Part shown: positions 1-8,703 of the stretch, one piece after another
Position numbering within the stretch: position 1 is the stretch's first letter
How the letters are laid out: each line of letters starts with the position of its first letter
NCBI RefSeq assembly: GCF_012184415.1
Contig: NZ_VTOX01000004.1
Coordinates: 186,001-250,000 of the forward strand
From: Ramlibacter lithotrophicus
GTDB lineage: Bacteria > Pseudomonadota > Gammaproteobacteria > Burkholderiales > Burkholderiaceae_C
Direction of reading: 5' to 3'
DNA length: 64,000 nt
Made by a program: the position numbers and the translations under genes
The notes under the pieces: generated by a model
What the model was told of the DNA's origin: nothing
The model's database searches: none
What the model saw: only the letters and a program-made list of their open reading frames with translations

Positions 1-351
1 TCGATCGGCAGCGAGGAGATCGACGTCATCGCACCGGCGGTGCAGGCGCTGCGCGGCAGCGGCATCGACGCGCGGGGACCGTTCTCGCCGGACACCATCT
101 TCCTGGCCGCGCGCCGCGGCGACTTCGACGCCGTGGTGTCGATGTACCACGACCAGGGACAGATCGCCATGAAGCTGATGGGGTTCGACGTCGGCGTGAC
201 CCTGCACGGCGGACTCCCGGTGCCTGTGGCGACGTGCGCCAGCGGCAGCGCCTTCGACATCGCGGGGCAGGGCGTGGCCAACGTCGAAGGGCTGCAGGCG
301 GCGTTCGACCTCTGCGTCAGGATGGCTGCCAGCCGGCCGGCAGCGGCGTGA
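1..351 (+). CDS. PdxA-family dehydrogenase, C-terminal part (5' end outside window)
   Basis: The reading frame is open from the first base and ends at TGA 349-351, so only the last 116 residues are visible. The segment MYHDQGQIAMKLMGFD, then HGGLPVP and SAFDIAGQGVAN, matches the metal- and substrate-binding C-terminal half of the PdxA family (NAD-dependent dehydrogenases of 4-phosphohydroxy acids). The family's usual TSVDHGTAFDIAG stretch is altered here to VATCASGSAFDIAG, with VTLHGGLPVP before it. That resembles PdxA2-like paralogues acting on other phosphorylated hydroxy acids more than the vitamin B6 enzyme itself. The substrate cannot be decided from this fragment. Confidence 0.8.
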   Translation, partial: SIGSEEIDVIAPAVQALRGSGIDARGPFSPDTIFLAARRGDFDAVVSMYHDQGQIAMKLMGFDVGVTLHGGLPVPVATCASGSAFDIAGQGVANVEGLQAAFDLCVRMAASRPAAA

Positions 352-369
352 GGGCGGCCGCCGTCGGCG

Positions 370-921
370 TCAGCGCGAGCGGCTGATGCCCGGGCGCGGC
401 GGCTGCGCGTCCAGCTCCAGCCCGCCGAAATAGATTCGCTTGGGCATGGCCGTGCGGTCCGAGGCATAGGCCGCCGCCGGCTCGCCACCGGCCGCTGCCG
501 GCAGCGGCCGCACCCAGACTTCCACGCTGTCCTGGCCGTAGACGATCTCGAGGACCGACTGCGCCATCCGCACGTTCTCCCGGCGAAAGACGGCGTCCAG
601 CGGGATCTCGTAGCGCCGCGGCTCGCCCTTGTGATTGCGGAAGCCGATCGTCAGCAGCCCGGTGGGCAGCGGTTCCGGATACATGCGCACCGCGGTGGAG
701 CCGCACAGCGACTGCGGCGCATGGCCGCCCAGCGCGCCCGCGGCCTGGAACTCCAGCGTCACGGCCTCGACGCAGCCGCGCGCCGCGCGCTCCTCGATGC
801 CCCAGGCGAGGCCGGATTGCGCGGCGGCGCTGCCGCACGCGACCAGCGCCCAGGCGGCGGCCAGCGGCACCAGCCTGCTGGCGGCCCATGCCGAACGGTG
901 CGGGATCGGTTGCTGGCGCAT
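370..921 (-). CDS. Hypothetical secreted protein
   Basis: This 183-residue protein belongs to no family I recognise. The N-terminus has two arginines and a hydrophobic stretch (LVPLAAAWALVACGSAAAQ) ending in an AXA-like cleavage site, so export to the periplasm is likely. The VACG stretch could also be read as a weak lipobox. The mature part contains two cysteines (GCVEAV and SLCGS) that could form a disulfide and is otherwise a mixed beta-rich sequence. It stands alone, convergent with the PdxA-family gene, and about 70 bases separate it from the oxidase gene behind it. Function unknown. Confidence 0.6.
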   Translation of the reverse strand: MRQQPIPHRSAWAASRLVPLAAAWALVACGSAAAQSGLAWGIEERAARGCVEAVTLEFQAAGALGGHAPQSLCGSTAVRMYPEPLPTGLLTIGFRNHKGEPRRYEIPLDAVFRRENVRMAQSVLEIVYGQDSVEVWVRPLPAAAGGEPAAAYASDRTAMPKRIYFGGLELDAQPPRPGISRSR

Positions 922-993
922 GGCGTGAGGGCCTGGCGGCCGCTGATGGAGCTTCGCCCGACTGTAGGGCCTGCGGTGGATCCGGGCAACACG

Positions 994-2418
994 CTAGAGC
1001 GTGAAGATCTTTCCCGGGTTCATGATGTTCTTCGGGTCCAGCGCGCGCTTGATGGTGCGCATCATCTCCACCGCGCCGGCGCCCGCTTCGGTGACCAGGA
1101 AGTCCATCTTGTGCAGCCCCACGCCGTGCTCGCCGCTGCACGTGCCGCCCATTTCGAGCGCGCGCGACACCAGCGCATGATTGAGCCGCTCCGCCACCTC
1201 GCGCTCCTGCGGCTTGGCCGGATCGAGCAGGTAGCCGAAGTGGAAGTTGCCGTCGCCCACGTGGCCGACGATGAAGTACGGCAGCCCGCTCTCGTCGGCC
1301 TCGCGCACCGAATCCAGCAGGCAGTCGGCCAGCCGCGAGATCGGCACGCAGGTGTCCGTGGAGATGGCGCGGCAGCCCGGCTTCGACTGGATCGCGGCGA
1401 AGTAGGCGTTGTGCCGCGCCGTCCAGAGGCGGGTGCGCTCCTCGGGGGTGGTTGCCCATTCGAAGGCCTTGCCGCCGTGGTCGGCCGCGATCTCCTGCAC
1501 CACCTCGGCCTGCTCCTTCACGCCGGCCGGCGAGCCGTGGAATTCCATCAGCAGCATCGGCTCCTCGCGCAGCGCGAGCTTGCTGTGCGCGTTGACCATG
1601 CGCACCGCGTTCTGGTCGATCAGTTCGACGCGGGCGATCGGCACCCCCAGCTGGATGACCTGGATGACGGTGTGGACGGCGTCGGCGATGCTGGGGAACG
1701 AGCACACCGCGGCGGAGATCGCCTCGGGCAGCGGGTACAGGCGCAGCGTGACCTCGGTGATGACGCCCAGCGTGCCTTCGCTGCCGATGAAGAGGCGCGT
1801 CAGGTCATAGCCGGCGCTGGATTTCTTGGCGCGGGTGCCGGTGCGGATCACCTCGCCGCTGGCGGTGACCACCTCCAGGCTCAGGACGTTGTCGCGCATC
1901 GTGCCGTAGCGCACGGCGTTGGTGCCGCTGGCGCGCGTCGCGCTCATCCCGCCGATGGTCGCATCCGCGCCGGGATCGATCGGGAAGAACAGGCCCGTGC
2001 TCTTGATCTCGTCGTTCACCTGCTTGCGCGTGACGCCCGGCTGCACCGTCACGGTAAGGTCCTCCGGATTGACCGACAGCACCTTGTTCATGCGCCCCAG
2101 GTCGATGCTGATGCCGCCTTGCACGGCCAGCAGGTGGCCTTCCAGCGAGGAACCGACGCCGAACGGGATGACGGGTACTTCGTACTGGCTCGCCAGCTTC
2201 ACCGCGTCGGCGACGTCCTGCGTGCTCTCGGCGAACACCACCGCCGCCGGCGGCGGCGCCTCGAACGAGGACTCGTCGCGCCCATGCTGCTCGCGCACGG
2301 CGAGCGCCGTGGAACACTGCGCCCCGAACCGCGCCTTGAGCGCATCAATCAGCGCGGCAGGCACCTCGCGCTGGCGGATCTCGGGAACCAGGTGGTTGTG
2401 GGCGGTGGGGGCATTCAT
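994..2418 (-). CDS. FAD-binding D-2-hydroxyacid dehydrogenase (D-lactate/glycolate oxidase type)
   Basis: This 474-residue protein has the FAD-binding-4 (PCMH) domain in its N-terminal half (PFGVGSSLEGHLLAVQGGIS, GSEGTLGVITEV) and the FAD-oxidase C-terminal domain after it. The histidine-rich VGHVGDGNFHF and the terminal GEHGVGLHKM are signature motifs of the GlcD/D-lactate dehydrogenase family, which oxidises D-lactate or glycolate and passes electrons to quinone or cytochrome. The frame is open about 50 codons further upstream, but that part is arginine-rich junk. The ATG at 2418 is preceded by GGAG at good spacing and begins a natural sequence (MNAPTAHNHLVPEI). No GlcE or GlcF neighbour is present, so a stand-alone D-lactate dehydrogenase is more likely than a glycolate oxidase complex. 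Confidence 0.9.
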   Translation of the reverse strand: MNAPTAHNHLVPEIRQREVPAALIDALKARFGAQCSTALAVREQHGRDESSFEAPPPAAVVFAESTQDVADAVKLASQYEVPVIPFGVGSSLEGHLLAVQGGISIDLGRMNKVLSVNPEDLTVTVQPGVTRKQVNDEIKSTGLFFPIDPGADATIGGMSATRASGTNAVRYGTMRDNVLSLEVVTASGEVIRTGTRAKKSSAGYDLTRLFIGSEGTLGVITEVTLRLYPLPEAISAAVCSFPSIADAVHTVIQVIQLGVPIARVELIDQNAVRMVNAHSKLALREEPMLLMEFHGSPAGVKEQAEVVQEIAADHGGKAFEWATTPEERTRLWTARHNAYFAAIQSKPGCRAISTDTCVPISRLADCLLDSVREADESGLPYFIVGHVGDGNFHFGYLLDPAKPQEREVAERLNHALVSRALEMGGTCSGEHGVGLHKMDFLVTEAGAGAVEMMRTIKRALDPKNIMNPGKIFTL

Positions 2419-2512
2419 GGGGATCTCCGGGTCAGCCGCCCAGTTTAAGCGCTGAGCCACCCGCCGCCGTGGCGCACCCACGCGCCTGGCCCGGCCATCA
2501 CGCCGAGTGTGA

Positions 2513-2857
2513 CTATTTCGCGATGCTGCCTTCGTACTCGGCGCGTTCCAGCACCCCGTCCTTGTTCTGGTCAAGGTCCTCGAAGCTGCGCGGCATGATC
2601 GCGAGCCGCTGCGCCTCAGCCCGGCTGAGCCGGCCGTCGCTGTCGGTGTCTGCGAGTTCGTACGCCTGCCGCAATTGGGCCAGCGTCCAGCGCGCGGCGG
2701 GGATCGGCTGTGCCGCCGGCTGGACGGCGGGGGCGGGAGGCACCACCGGCGGCGCGACCGACTGCGCCGCTGCGGAGCCGGCCAGCAAGGCCGCGATGAC
2801 CAGGAGAGGGCGGACGTCGGTGTTCACGGCAGGGATGGCAAGTTGCAACGCTTCCAT
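2513..2857 (-). CDS. Small secreted EF-hand protein
   Basis: This 114-residue protein has a hydrophobic signal-like N-terminus (LLVIAALLAGSAAAQ), a proline/alanine-rich linker, and two EF-hand calcium loops: DTDSDGRLSRAE at about 70-81 and DQNKDGVLERAE at about 95-106. Each loop has Asp/Asn at positions 1, 3 and 5, Gly at 6 and Glu at 12, as expected for calcium binding. Paired EF-hands in short exported proteins are common in proteobacteria, and their roles are mostly unknown. The ATG at 2857 gives a slightly long n-region, and a GTG at the VNTDV position (nucleotide 2824) is an alternative. Confidence 0.75.
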   Translation of the reverse strand: MEALQLAIPAVNTDVRPLLVIAALLAGSAAAQSVAPPVVPPAPAVQPAAQPIPAARWTLAQLRQAYELADTDSDGRLSRAEAQRLAIMPRSFEDLDQNKDGVLERAEYEGSIAK

Positions 2858-2914
2858 CGTGCCGCCGCCGCCGCCCGACGCCAGCCGCCGCGACCGGCAC
2901 TTCCTGTAGGACGG

Positions 2915-3172
2915 CTACTTGAGGGCCTCGTCGAAGCCGGGGCTCGAGATCGAGCCGTCCGGCTCGGCGCCGCGGGCCGGCAGCGGGGCGGGGGAGGGGC
3001 GGGGATGGGGCAGCACGCGCGGCAACGGGACTGCACCCGGCGCCACGAGTGCGGGCCGCACCGGCGGCGGCTGCTGCGCGCGCCAGGGGAGCGGGCCCAT
3101 GAACACGAGGGAGGCAAACAGCGCGACGCTGCAGCTTTCGAAGTCGGGAAGCGGGAATTTTTTCGCGGGCAT
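2915..3172 (-). CDS. Small proline-rich hypothetical protein
   Basis: An 85-residue frame starts at ATG 3172 and ends at TAG 2915. It begins MPAKKFPLPDFESC, has a hydrophobic stretch of about 15 residues (VALFASLVFMGPL), and continues with a proline/alanine/arginine-rich tail ending SSPGFDEALK. The composition fits a short membrane-anchored or exported protein. No strong ribosome-binding site is visible, so the call rests on reading-frame quality and on its filling an otherwise empty 450-base gap. Confidence 0.4.
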   Translation of the reverse strand: MPAKKFPLPDFESCSVALFASLVFMGPLPWRAQQPPPVRPALVAPGAVPLPRVLPHPRPSPAPLPARGAEPDGSISSPGFDEALK

Positions 3173-3307
3173 CGATCCGGTATGAGTGATGGAACCCGCA
3201 TTGCAGCGGCTCCAGCGGACGCTGGCGAGCAATTTTTCACGCCGTTGCCTTTGAATCATCCTGTTGGTCGGCTGACGCACAATCGACGCACTGCAACGGA
3301 GACCAGC

Positions 3308-3883
3308 ATGGGCAAACGCCTCACACAGATCGCGACGCGCACCGGCGACGACGGCACCACGGGACTCGGCGACAACACGCGCGTGCCCAAGGACAGCCGG
3401 CGCGTGCAGGCGATGGGCGACGTCGACGAGCTCAACTCGCACATCGGGCTGCTGCTGTGCGAGGACGTGCCGGCCGACGTGCGTTCGCTGCTGGTCGAGA
3501 TCCAGCACCAGTTGTTCAACCTGGGCGGCGAGCTCTCGATCCCCGGGTTCGAGCTGCTGAAGCCGGAAGCGGTCCTGGCGCTCGACCAGGCGCTGGCCGC
3601 GCACAACGAGCAGCTGCCGCGGCTGCAGGAGTTCATCCTGCCGGCCGGCAACCGCGCCGCGGCGCAGGCGCATGTCTGCCGCACGGTGGCACGGCGGGCG
3701 GAGCGGTCGGTGGTCGCGCTCGGTGCGGCGGAAGCCGTGCGCGAGACCCCGCGCCACTACCTCAACCGCCTGAGCGACCTGATGTTCGTGCTGGCGCGGG
3801 TCTGCAACCGGATGAACGGCGGCGACGACGTCTACTGGAAGAGCGAGAAGCTGCAGCGTTCCAGCGACGAGTCGTCCGCCTGA
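3308..3883 (+). CDS. Cob(I)alamin adenosyltransferase, PduO type
   Basis: This 191-residue protein has TRTGDDGTTGLGDNTRVPKDS at its N-terminus, the ATP-binding signature of PduO-type adenosyltransferases, and RAERSVVAL with NRLSDLMFVLAR near the C-terminus, the conserved helix pair of the active site. It transfers the adenosyl group of ATP to cob(I)alamin, giving coenzyme B12. Length is normal for the family. The start at 3308 removes a long non-homologous upstream frame. A cobalamin user in this window, the split methionine synthase, needs methylcobalamin instead, so the adenosyl form must serve another enzyme elsewhere. Confidence 0.93.
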   Translation: MGKRLTQIATRTGDDGTTGLGDNTRVPKDSRRVQAMGDVDELNSHIGLLLCEDVPADVRSLLVEIQHQLFNLGGELSIPGFELLKPEAVLALDQALAAHNEQLPRLQEFILPAGNRAAAQAHVCRTVARRAERSVVALGAAEAVRETPRHYLNRLSDLMFVLARVCNRMNGGDDVYWKSEKLQRSSDESSA

Positions 3884-3886
3884 GGG

Positions 3887-5206
3887 TCAAGCGGCGCGCC
3901 GTGCCTGCGCCGTCGGCTCGCCCTGGCCCCGGTTCAACAGCGCATACAGCAGGATCGCGCCGAAGGTGGCGGTGCCGATGCCGCCGAGGGCGAAGCCGCC
4001 GAACTTCAGCGTGAAGTCGCCGGTGCCCAGCACCAGCGTGATGGCGGCGACGATCAGGTTGCGGTTCTGCGAGAAGTCGACGCGGTTGTCGACCCAGATC
4101 TTGGCGCCGGCGATGGCGATCAGGCCGAACACGACGATCGACACCCCGCCCATCACCGGCAGCGGGATCGCCTGGATCACGGCGCCGAACTTGGGCGAGA
4201 AGCCGAGCACCACGGCGATCACGGCGGCCGTGACGAACACCGCCGTGGAATAGATCTTGGTGGCGGCCATGACGCCGATGTTCTCGGCATAGGTGGTCAC
4301 CCCGGTGCCGCCGGCCGCGCCGCTGACCATGGTGGCGACGCCGTCGCCGATGAAGGCGCGTCCCATGTACTGGTCCAGGTTGCGGCCGGTCATCGCCGTC
4401 ACGGCCTTGATGTGGCCCAGGTTTTCCGCGACCAGGATCACGGCCACCGGCGCGATCAGCAGCATCGCGCCCGGCTCGAACACCGGCGCGGTGAAGGCGG
4501 GCCAGCCGATCCAGGCGGCGTTCGCGATGCCCGACAGGTCCAGCGGCTTGCCCAGGCCGAGCCCGTTGGCCAGCACGGCGTAGACGATGCTGGCCACGAT
4601 CAGGCCCACCAGGATCAGCAGGCGCTGCACCATGCCGCGCGTGAAGACCGCGACCAGGCCGACGCAGACGAAGGTGACCGCCTGCATCCACGAATCGAAG
4701 TTGCTGGCCGCCATGTTCTTGATCGGGATGCCCGCGAGGTTCAGGCCGATCACGGCGACCACGGCGCCGGTCACCACCGGCGGCATCAGCTTTTCGATCC
4801 AGCCGGTGCCGGCCGCCTGCACGATGGCGCCGATGATGGTGTAGACGACGCCGCAGGCGATGATGCCGCCGAGCGCGACCGCGATGTTGGCGTTGGGGCC
4901 CTTGCCCGCGTACGCGCTGGCCGCGATCACCACGCCGATGAATGCGAAGCTGGAGCCGAGGTAGCTCGGAACCTTGCCGCCCGTGATCACGAAGAAGATC
5001 AGCGTGCCGATGCCGCTCATGAGGATGGCGATGTTGGGGTCGAACCCCATGAGGATCGGGGCCAGCACCGTGGCCCCGAACATCGCGATCACGTGCTGCA
5101 CGCCCATCGCCGCCGTCTGCGGCCAGGGCAGGCGCTCGTCGGGGGCGATCACGCCGCCCTGCTGCAGCACCTGCGCCGGCTTCTCCGTCCAGTGGAACAT
5201 TCCCAT
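3887..5206 (-). CDS. uraA: Uracil/xanthine permease family transporter
   Basis: A 439-residue membrane protein of the nucleobase-cation symporter-2 family. It opens with the family's typical MGMFHWTEKP and runs through about 14 hydrophobic segments, including LPWPQTAAMGVQHVIAMFGATVL at the first helix and NLGHIKAVTAMTGRNLD in the conserved substrate region. Several copies of small Gly/Ala-rich helices follow (MVSGAAGGTGVTTYAENIG). It should import uracil or a related base with protons. The start at 5206 has AGGAGA seven bases upstream, which excludes the longer frame. Its end lies four bases from the converging adenosyltransferase gene, with no visible terminator between. Confidence 0.88.
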   Translation of the reverse strand: MGMFHWTEKPAQVLQQGGVIAPDERLPWPQTAAMGVQHVIAMFGATVLAPILMGFDPNIAILMSGIGTLIFFVITGGKVPSYLGSSFAFIGVVIAASAYAGKGPNANIAVALGGIIACGVVYTIIGAIVQAAGTGWIEKLMPPVVTGAVVAVIGLNLAGIPIKNMAASNFDSWMQAVTFVCVGLVAVFTRGMVQRLLILVGLIVASIVYAVLANGLGLGKPLDLSGIANAAWIGWPAFTAPVFEPGAMLLIAPVAVILVAENLGHIKAVTAMTGRNLDQYMGRAFIGDGVATMVSGAAGGTGVTTYAENIGVMAATKIYSTAVFVTAAVIAVVLGFSPKFGAVIQAIPLPVMGGVSIVVFGLIAIAGAKIWVDNRVDFSQNRNLIVAAITLVLGTGDFTLKFGGFALGGIGTATFGAILLYALLNRGQGEPTAQARRAA

Positions 5207-5307
5207 CGCTCTTTCTCCTTGTAGTCGGGTGCGCCCGATGCTAGGGGGAACCCGGAGGCGGCACAAGGGCCGGAGTCGCCCGGGCGTCGGCACGATAAGC
5301 TTGCCGG

Positions 5308-7326
5308 ATGGCCGCACGTTCCGTTCCCCAGATCCGCCGCTACCAGGACTGGCTGCGCGAGCAGCGCGGCCTCTCGTTCGCCAGTTACGACGACCTGTGG
5401 CATTGGTCGGTGACCGACCTTGCCGGCTACTGGGAGAGCGTCTGGCGCTACTTCGACCTGCAGTCGCCGACGCCGTGGCGCGCCGTGCTGGCCGAGCCGA
5501 AGATGCCTGGGGCGAGGTGGTTCGACGGGGCGCAGTTCAATTACGCGCGCCAGGTGCTGCGCCACGTGGAACCGGCGCATGCCGCCGGCCTGCCAGCGGT
5601 AGTCGCCCGCAACGAGCGCGGCCAGGCGAGCGAGCTGTCGTGGCCCGAGTTGCGGCGGCAGGTCGCGTCGCTCGCGCTGCACCTGCGCTCGCAGGGCCTG
5701 CAGCCGGGCGACCGCGTCGCCGCCTACCTGCCGAACGTGCCGCAGGCGACGGTCGCCTTCCTCGCGGTGGTCAGCGTCGGCGGCATCTGGAGCATCTGCG
5801 CGCCGGACATGGGCACCAACGCGGTGCTGGACCGGTTCCGCCAGATCGAGCCGAAGGTGCTGATCGCCTGCGACGGCGTGAGCTACGGCGGGCGCGAGTT
5901 CGACCGCACGGCCGTCGTCGCCGAGCTGCGGGCGGCGCTGCCGACCGTGCGGCACGTGATCGTCCATCGCGAGCTGGGACTGCCGGCCGATGCGCTGGCC
6001 GCCGTCGGACCGTGGACAGCGTTCACCGAGACCGTCGCGCGTGACGACGCGCAGACCGCCGCCTTCGAGCCGCTGTGGCTGCCGTTCGACCACCCGCTGT
6101 GGATCGTGTATTCGAGCGGCACCACCGGCCTGCCCAAGCCGATCGTCCATGGCCATGGCGGCACGGTGCTGGTGGGGCTGGCCCTCAAGCGCCTGCACAA
6201 CGACATCGGATGCAGCTACGACCCGAACAGCCTCGGCGAGCGCTTCCACTGGTACAGCTCCACCGGCTGGGTGATGTGGAACTGCCAGGTGAGCGGACTC
6301 CTCGATGGAACCACCTGCTGCATCTACGACGGCAGCCCGGCCGGCGGCGGTGCCCAGCCTGACTGGAGCACGTTGTGGCGCTTTGCCGCCGAAACGGGCG
6401 TCACGTTCTTCGGCGCGGGCGCGGCTTTCTACGCCAACTGCCTGAAGGCCGGCGTCGACCTCTCCGCGTGCGGCGACCTGCGGCACGTGCGGGCGCTGGG
6501 CGTCACCGGATCGCCGCTGTCGGAGGACGCGCAGCGCTGGGGCACCCGCGAATTCGAGAAGATCGGCACCAGGGACATCTGGTGGGCGAACATCTCGGGC
6601 GGGACCGACTTTGCGGGGGCGTTCATCGGCGGCCATCGCGAGCTGCCGCTGGTCCCCGGCGAGATGCAGTGCCGCCTGCTCGGTTGCGCCGTGGAAGCCT
6701 GGAACGAGCAGGGGCAACCGGTGATCGACGAGGTGGGCGAACTGGTCTGCACCCGGCCCATCCCGTCGATGCCGCTGTACTTCTGGGGCGACCGCGACCA
6801 CCAGCGCTACCTCGCGAGCTATTTCGACATGTACCCCGGTGTCTGGCGCCACGGCGACTGGCTCAAGATCACCCGCTCGGGCAGTTGCATCATCTACGGT
6901 CGCAGCGACGCCACCATCAACCGCCACGGCCTGCGCATGGGCACCAGCGAGTTGTACAGCGCCGTGGAAGCGCTGCCCGAGGTGCTGGACTCGCTGGTGG
7001 TGGACCTGGAATACCTCGGCCGCGAAAGCTACATGCCGCTGTTCGTGGTGCTGCGGCCGGGCGTCGCGCTGGACGACGCGCTGCGCGCGCGCATCGCCGG
7101 CGCGATCAAGACGGCGCTGTCGCCGCGCTTCATCCCCAATGACGTCTTCGCCGTGCCGGAGATCCCGCGCACGCTGTCGGGCAAGAAACAGGAACTGCCG
7201 GTGAAGAAGCTGTTGCTGGGCCACGCCGTGGAGAAGATCGTCAACCGCGACGCGATGGCGAACCCGGCGGCGCTGGACTGGTACGTGGCGTTTGCCGCAG
7301 GCCGGAAGGTCAAATCCGCGGGCTGA
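5308..7326 (+). CDS. aacS: Acetoacetyl-CoA synthetase (acetoacetate-CoA ligase)
   Basis: This 672-residue member of the adenylate-forming enzyme family carries the AMP-binding motif YSSGTTGLPKPIVHGHGG at about residue 267, the adenylation motif YGRSDATINRHGLRMG, and the C-terminal catalytic lysine region TLSGKKQELPVKKLL. The N-terminal SVWRYFDLQSP and ARWFDGAQFNYA are typical of acetoacetyl-CoA synthetases, as opposed to acetyl-CoA synthetases. It activates acetoacetate to acetoacetyl-CoA for polyhydroxybutyrate or ketone-body use in the cytoplasm. Its last 17 bases overlap the end of the converging transporter gene. Confidence 0.92.
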   Translation: MAARSVPQIRRYQDWLREQRGLSFASYDDLWHWSVTDLAGYWESVWRYFDLQSPTPWRAVLAEPKMPGARWFDGAQFNYARQVLRHVEPAHAAGLPAVVARNERGQASELSWPELRRQVASLALHLRSQGLQPGDRVAAYLPNVPQATVAFLAVVSVGGIWSICAPDMGTNAVLDRFRQIEPKVLIACDGVSYGGREFDRTAVVAELRAALPTVRHVIVHRELGLPADALAAVGPWTAFTETVARDDAQTAAFEPLWLPFDHPLWIVYSSGTTGLPKPIVHGHGGTVLVGLALKRLHNDIGCSYDPNSLGERFHWYSSTGWVMWNCQVSGLLDGTTCCIYDGSPAGGGAQPDWSTLWRFAAETGVTFFGAGAAFYANCLKAGVDLSACGDLRHVRALGVTGSPLSEDAQRWGTREFEKIGTRDIWWANISGGTDFAGAFIGGHRELPLVPGEMQCRLLGCAVEAWNEQGQPVIDEVGELVCTRPIPSMPLYFWGDRDHQRYLASYFDMYPGVWRHGDWLKITRSGSCIIYGRSDATINRHGLRMGTSELYSAVEALPEVLDSLVVDLEYLGRESYMPLFVVLRPGVALDDALRARIAGAIKTALSPRFIPNDVFAVPEIPRTLSGKKQELPVKKLLLGHAVEKIVNRDAMANPAALDWYVAFAAGRKVKSAG

Positions 7327-8239
7327 CCACGGCGGCCGCCGGCGCGGCGGGCTTCCGGTTGACGAGCACGATGCCGGCCGCCACCCCGGCCAGCGCCAGC
7401 ACCAGTTGCACCGTGAGCGGCTCGTGCAGCAGCGCCACGCCGAACACCAGCGCGAACACCGGCGTGAGGAAGGTGAAGGACGACATCCTGGTGGCCGGGT
7501 AATGTCCCAGCAGCCACATCCACGCGAGGTAGCTGGCGAAGGCGCCGACCACCGTCTGCAGGGCCAGCGACGTCCAGGCGAAGCTGGAATAGCGCAGCGA
7601 CCAGGTCTCGCCGAGCGCGAGCGACAGCAGCGGCGCGGCGATCGCCGTCACCGCCACCTGGTAGAACAGCGTCTTCTCGGCGCTCGTGCGCGACAGCGAA
7701 CTGGCCCGGATCACCAGCGTCGTGAGTCCCCACAGCACGCCCGCGGCGAGCGCCAGCGCATCGCCGCGCAACTGGCGGGAGCTGGTCTCGCCGCGGAAGC
7801 CCTCGCTGAACGCGAACGCCACCGCGGCGAAGGCGACGGACAGGCCCACCCACTGAACCGGCCGCAGCCGCTCCGACGGCACCAGTCGCGGCAGCAGCAG
7901 CGCGACGACGAATGGCGATGTGTAGAGGAACACCGTCAGGCGCGACGCCGTCGTGTCGCGCAGGCCCAGGTAGATGCAGGCGAACTCGCCGGCGAAGAGC
8001 GCGCCCGCCAGCAGGCCCGCGGGCAGGCTGCCGTCACGCTCGAAGAGCCGCACCCCGCGCGCGGCGCACCACGCCCACAGCAGCGCCGTGGCGCCGGCAA
8101 AGCGCAGCGTCGCCTGCCACAAGGGCGGCACCTCGGCGACCGTGGCCTTGATCAGGACCTGCTGGACGCCCCAGAACAGGCAGGAGGCGAGCAGCAGCGA
8201 CACGGCCAGCGTGTCCAAGTGGTCCTTGCGGGGGCGCAT
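7310..8239 (-). CDS. EamA/DMT-family membrane transporter
   Basis: A 309-residue protein with ten predicted transmembrane helices arranged as two EamA repeats, the first around LLLASCLFWGVQQVLIK and the second around LAAGVLWGLTTLVIRASS. This is the drug/metabolite transporter fold, usually exporting amino acids or other small metabolites. The start at ATG 8239 (MRPRKDHLDT) is chosen because the sequence before it is shadow coding of the MarR gene. The specific substrate cannot be read from the sequence. Confidence 0.85.
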   Translation of the reverse strand: MRPRKDHLDTLAVSLLLASCLFWGVQQVLIKATVAEVPPLWQATLRFAGATALLWAWCAARGVRLFERDGSLPAGLLAGALFAGEFACIYLGLRDTTASRLTVFLYTSPFVVALLLPRLVPSERLRPVQWVGLSVAFAAVAFAFSEGFRGETSSRQLRGDALALAAGVLWGLTTLVIRASSLSRTSAEKTLFYQVAVTAIAAPLLSLALGETWSLRYSSFAWTSLALQTVVGAFASYLAWMWLLGHYPATRMSSFTFLTPVFALVFGVALLHEPLTVQLVLALAGVAAGIVLVNRKPAAPAAAVVSPRI

Positions 8240-8280
8240 ACGCGCGATGGTAGCGTCCGGCTCGCGCCGGCCCGGACGGG

Positions 8281-8703
8281 TCAGGCCCCGCGGTCGGCCA
8301 GTTTCGCGAGGAGGCGCTTGAGCGCCGCCTTTTCGGTGGCCGCCAGGGTGCGCAACATGTCGGCCTCGTGCGCGCGGGCGCGCTCGACCAGCGGGCCCAC
8401 CAGGCGGCGGCCGGCGGTGGTGGCCCGCACCAGCGTGCACCGCTGGTCGGCCGCGTCGGCCTGCAGCGCCAGCCACCCGTGTTCGCTCATGCGCTGCACC
8501 AGCTTGGTCACCGTCGGCTGCTTCGCGAGCACCTCGTGCGCGAGCTGGCTCACCGTCAGCGCGTCGCCGCCCTGCAGCCGCGAGAGCACGCGCCACTCGA
8601 TGGAGCTGAGTCCGGCGGCACGCACGTGGGCGTCGAACCCCTGGTAGAGCGCGTGGGTCGCCTGCCCGAGCAGGTACTCCATGCTGCGCTGGCCGGCGCT
8701 CAC
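8281..8703 (-). CDS. MarR-family transcriptional regulator
   Basis: A 140-residue winged-helix regulator: SIEWRVLSRLQGGDALTVSQLAHEVLAKQPTVTKLVQRM is the helix-turn-helix, and AADQRCTLVRATTAGRRL is the wing with its conserved D-x-R. I start it at GTG 8703, which overlaps the TGA of the flavin reductase gene (GTGA) and has GGAG upstream; ATG 8682 is the alternative. The overlap means the two genes are translated together, so this protein probably controls the reductase operon in response to an aromatic or phenolic ligand, as is usual for the family. Confidence 0.85.
   Translation of the reverse strand: MSAGQRSMEYLLGQATHALYQGFDAHVRAAGLSSIEWRVLSRLQGGDALTVSQLAHEVLAKQPTVTKLVQRMSEHGWLALQADAADQRCTLVRATTAGRRLVGPLVERARAHEADMLRTLAATEKAALKRLLAKLADRGA

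Noticed and set aside
631..2448. Long plus-strand frame of 605 codons opposite the FAD oxidase gene
   Set aside because: It is an antisense shadow caused by GC-rich third positions: arginine/histidine-rich composition and no family motif, while the opposite strand encodes a clear FAD oxidase.
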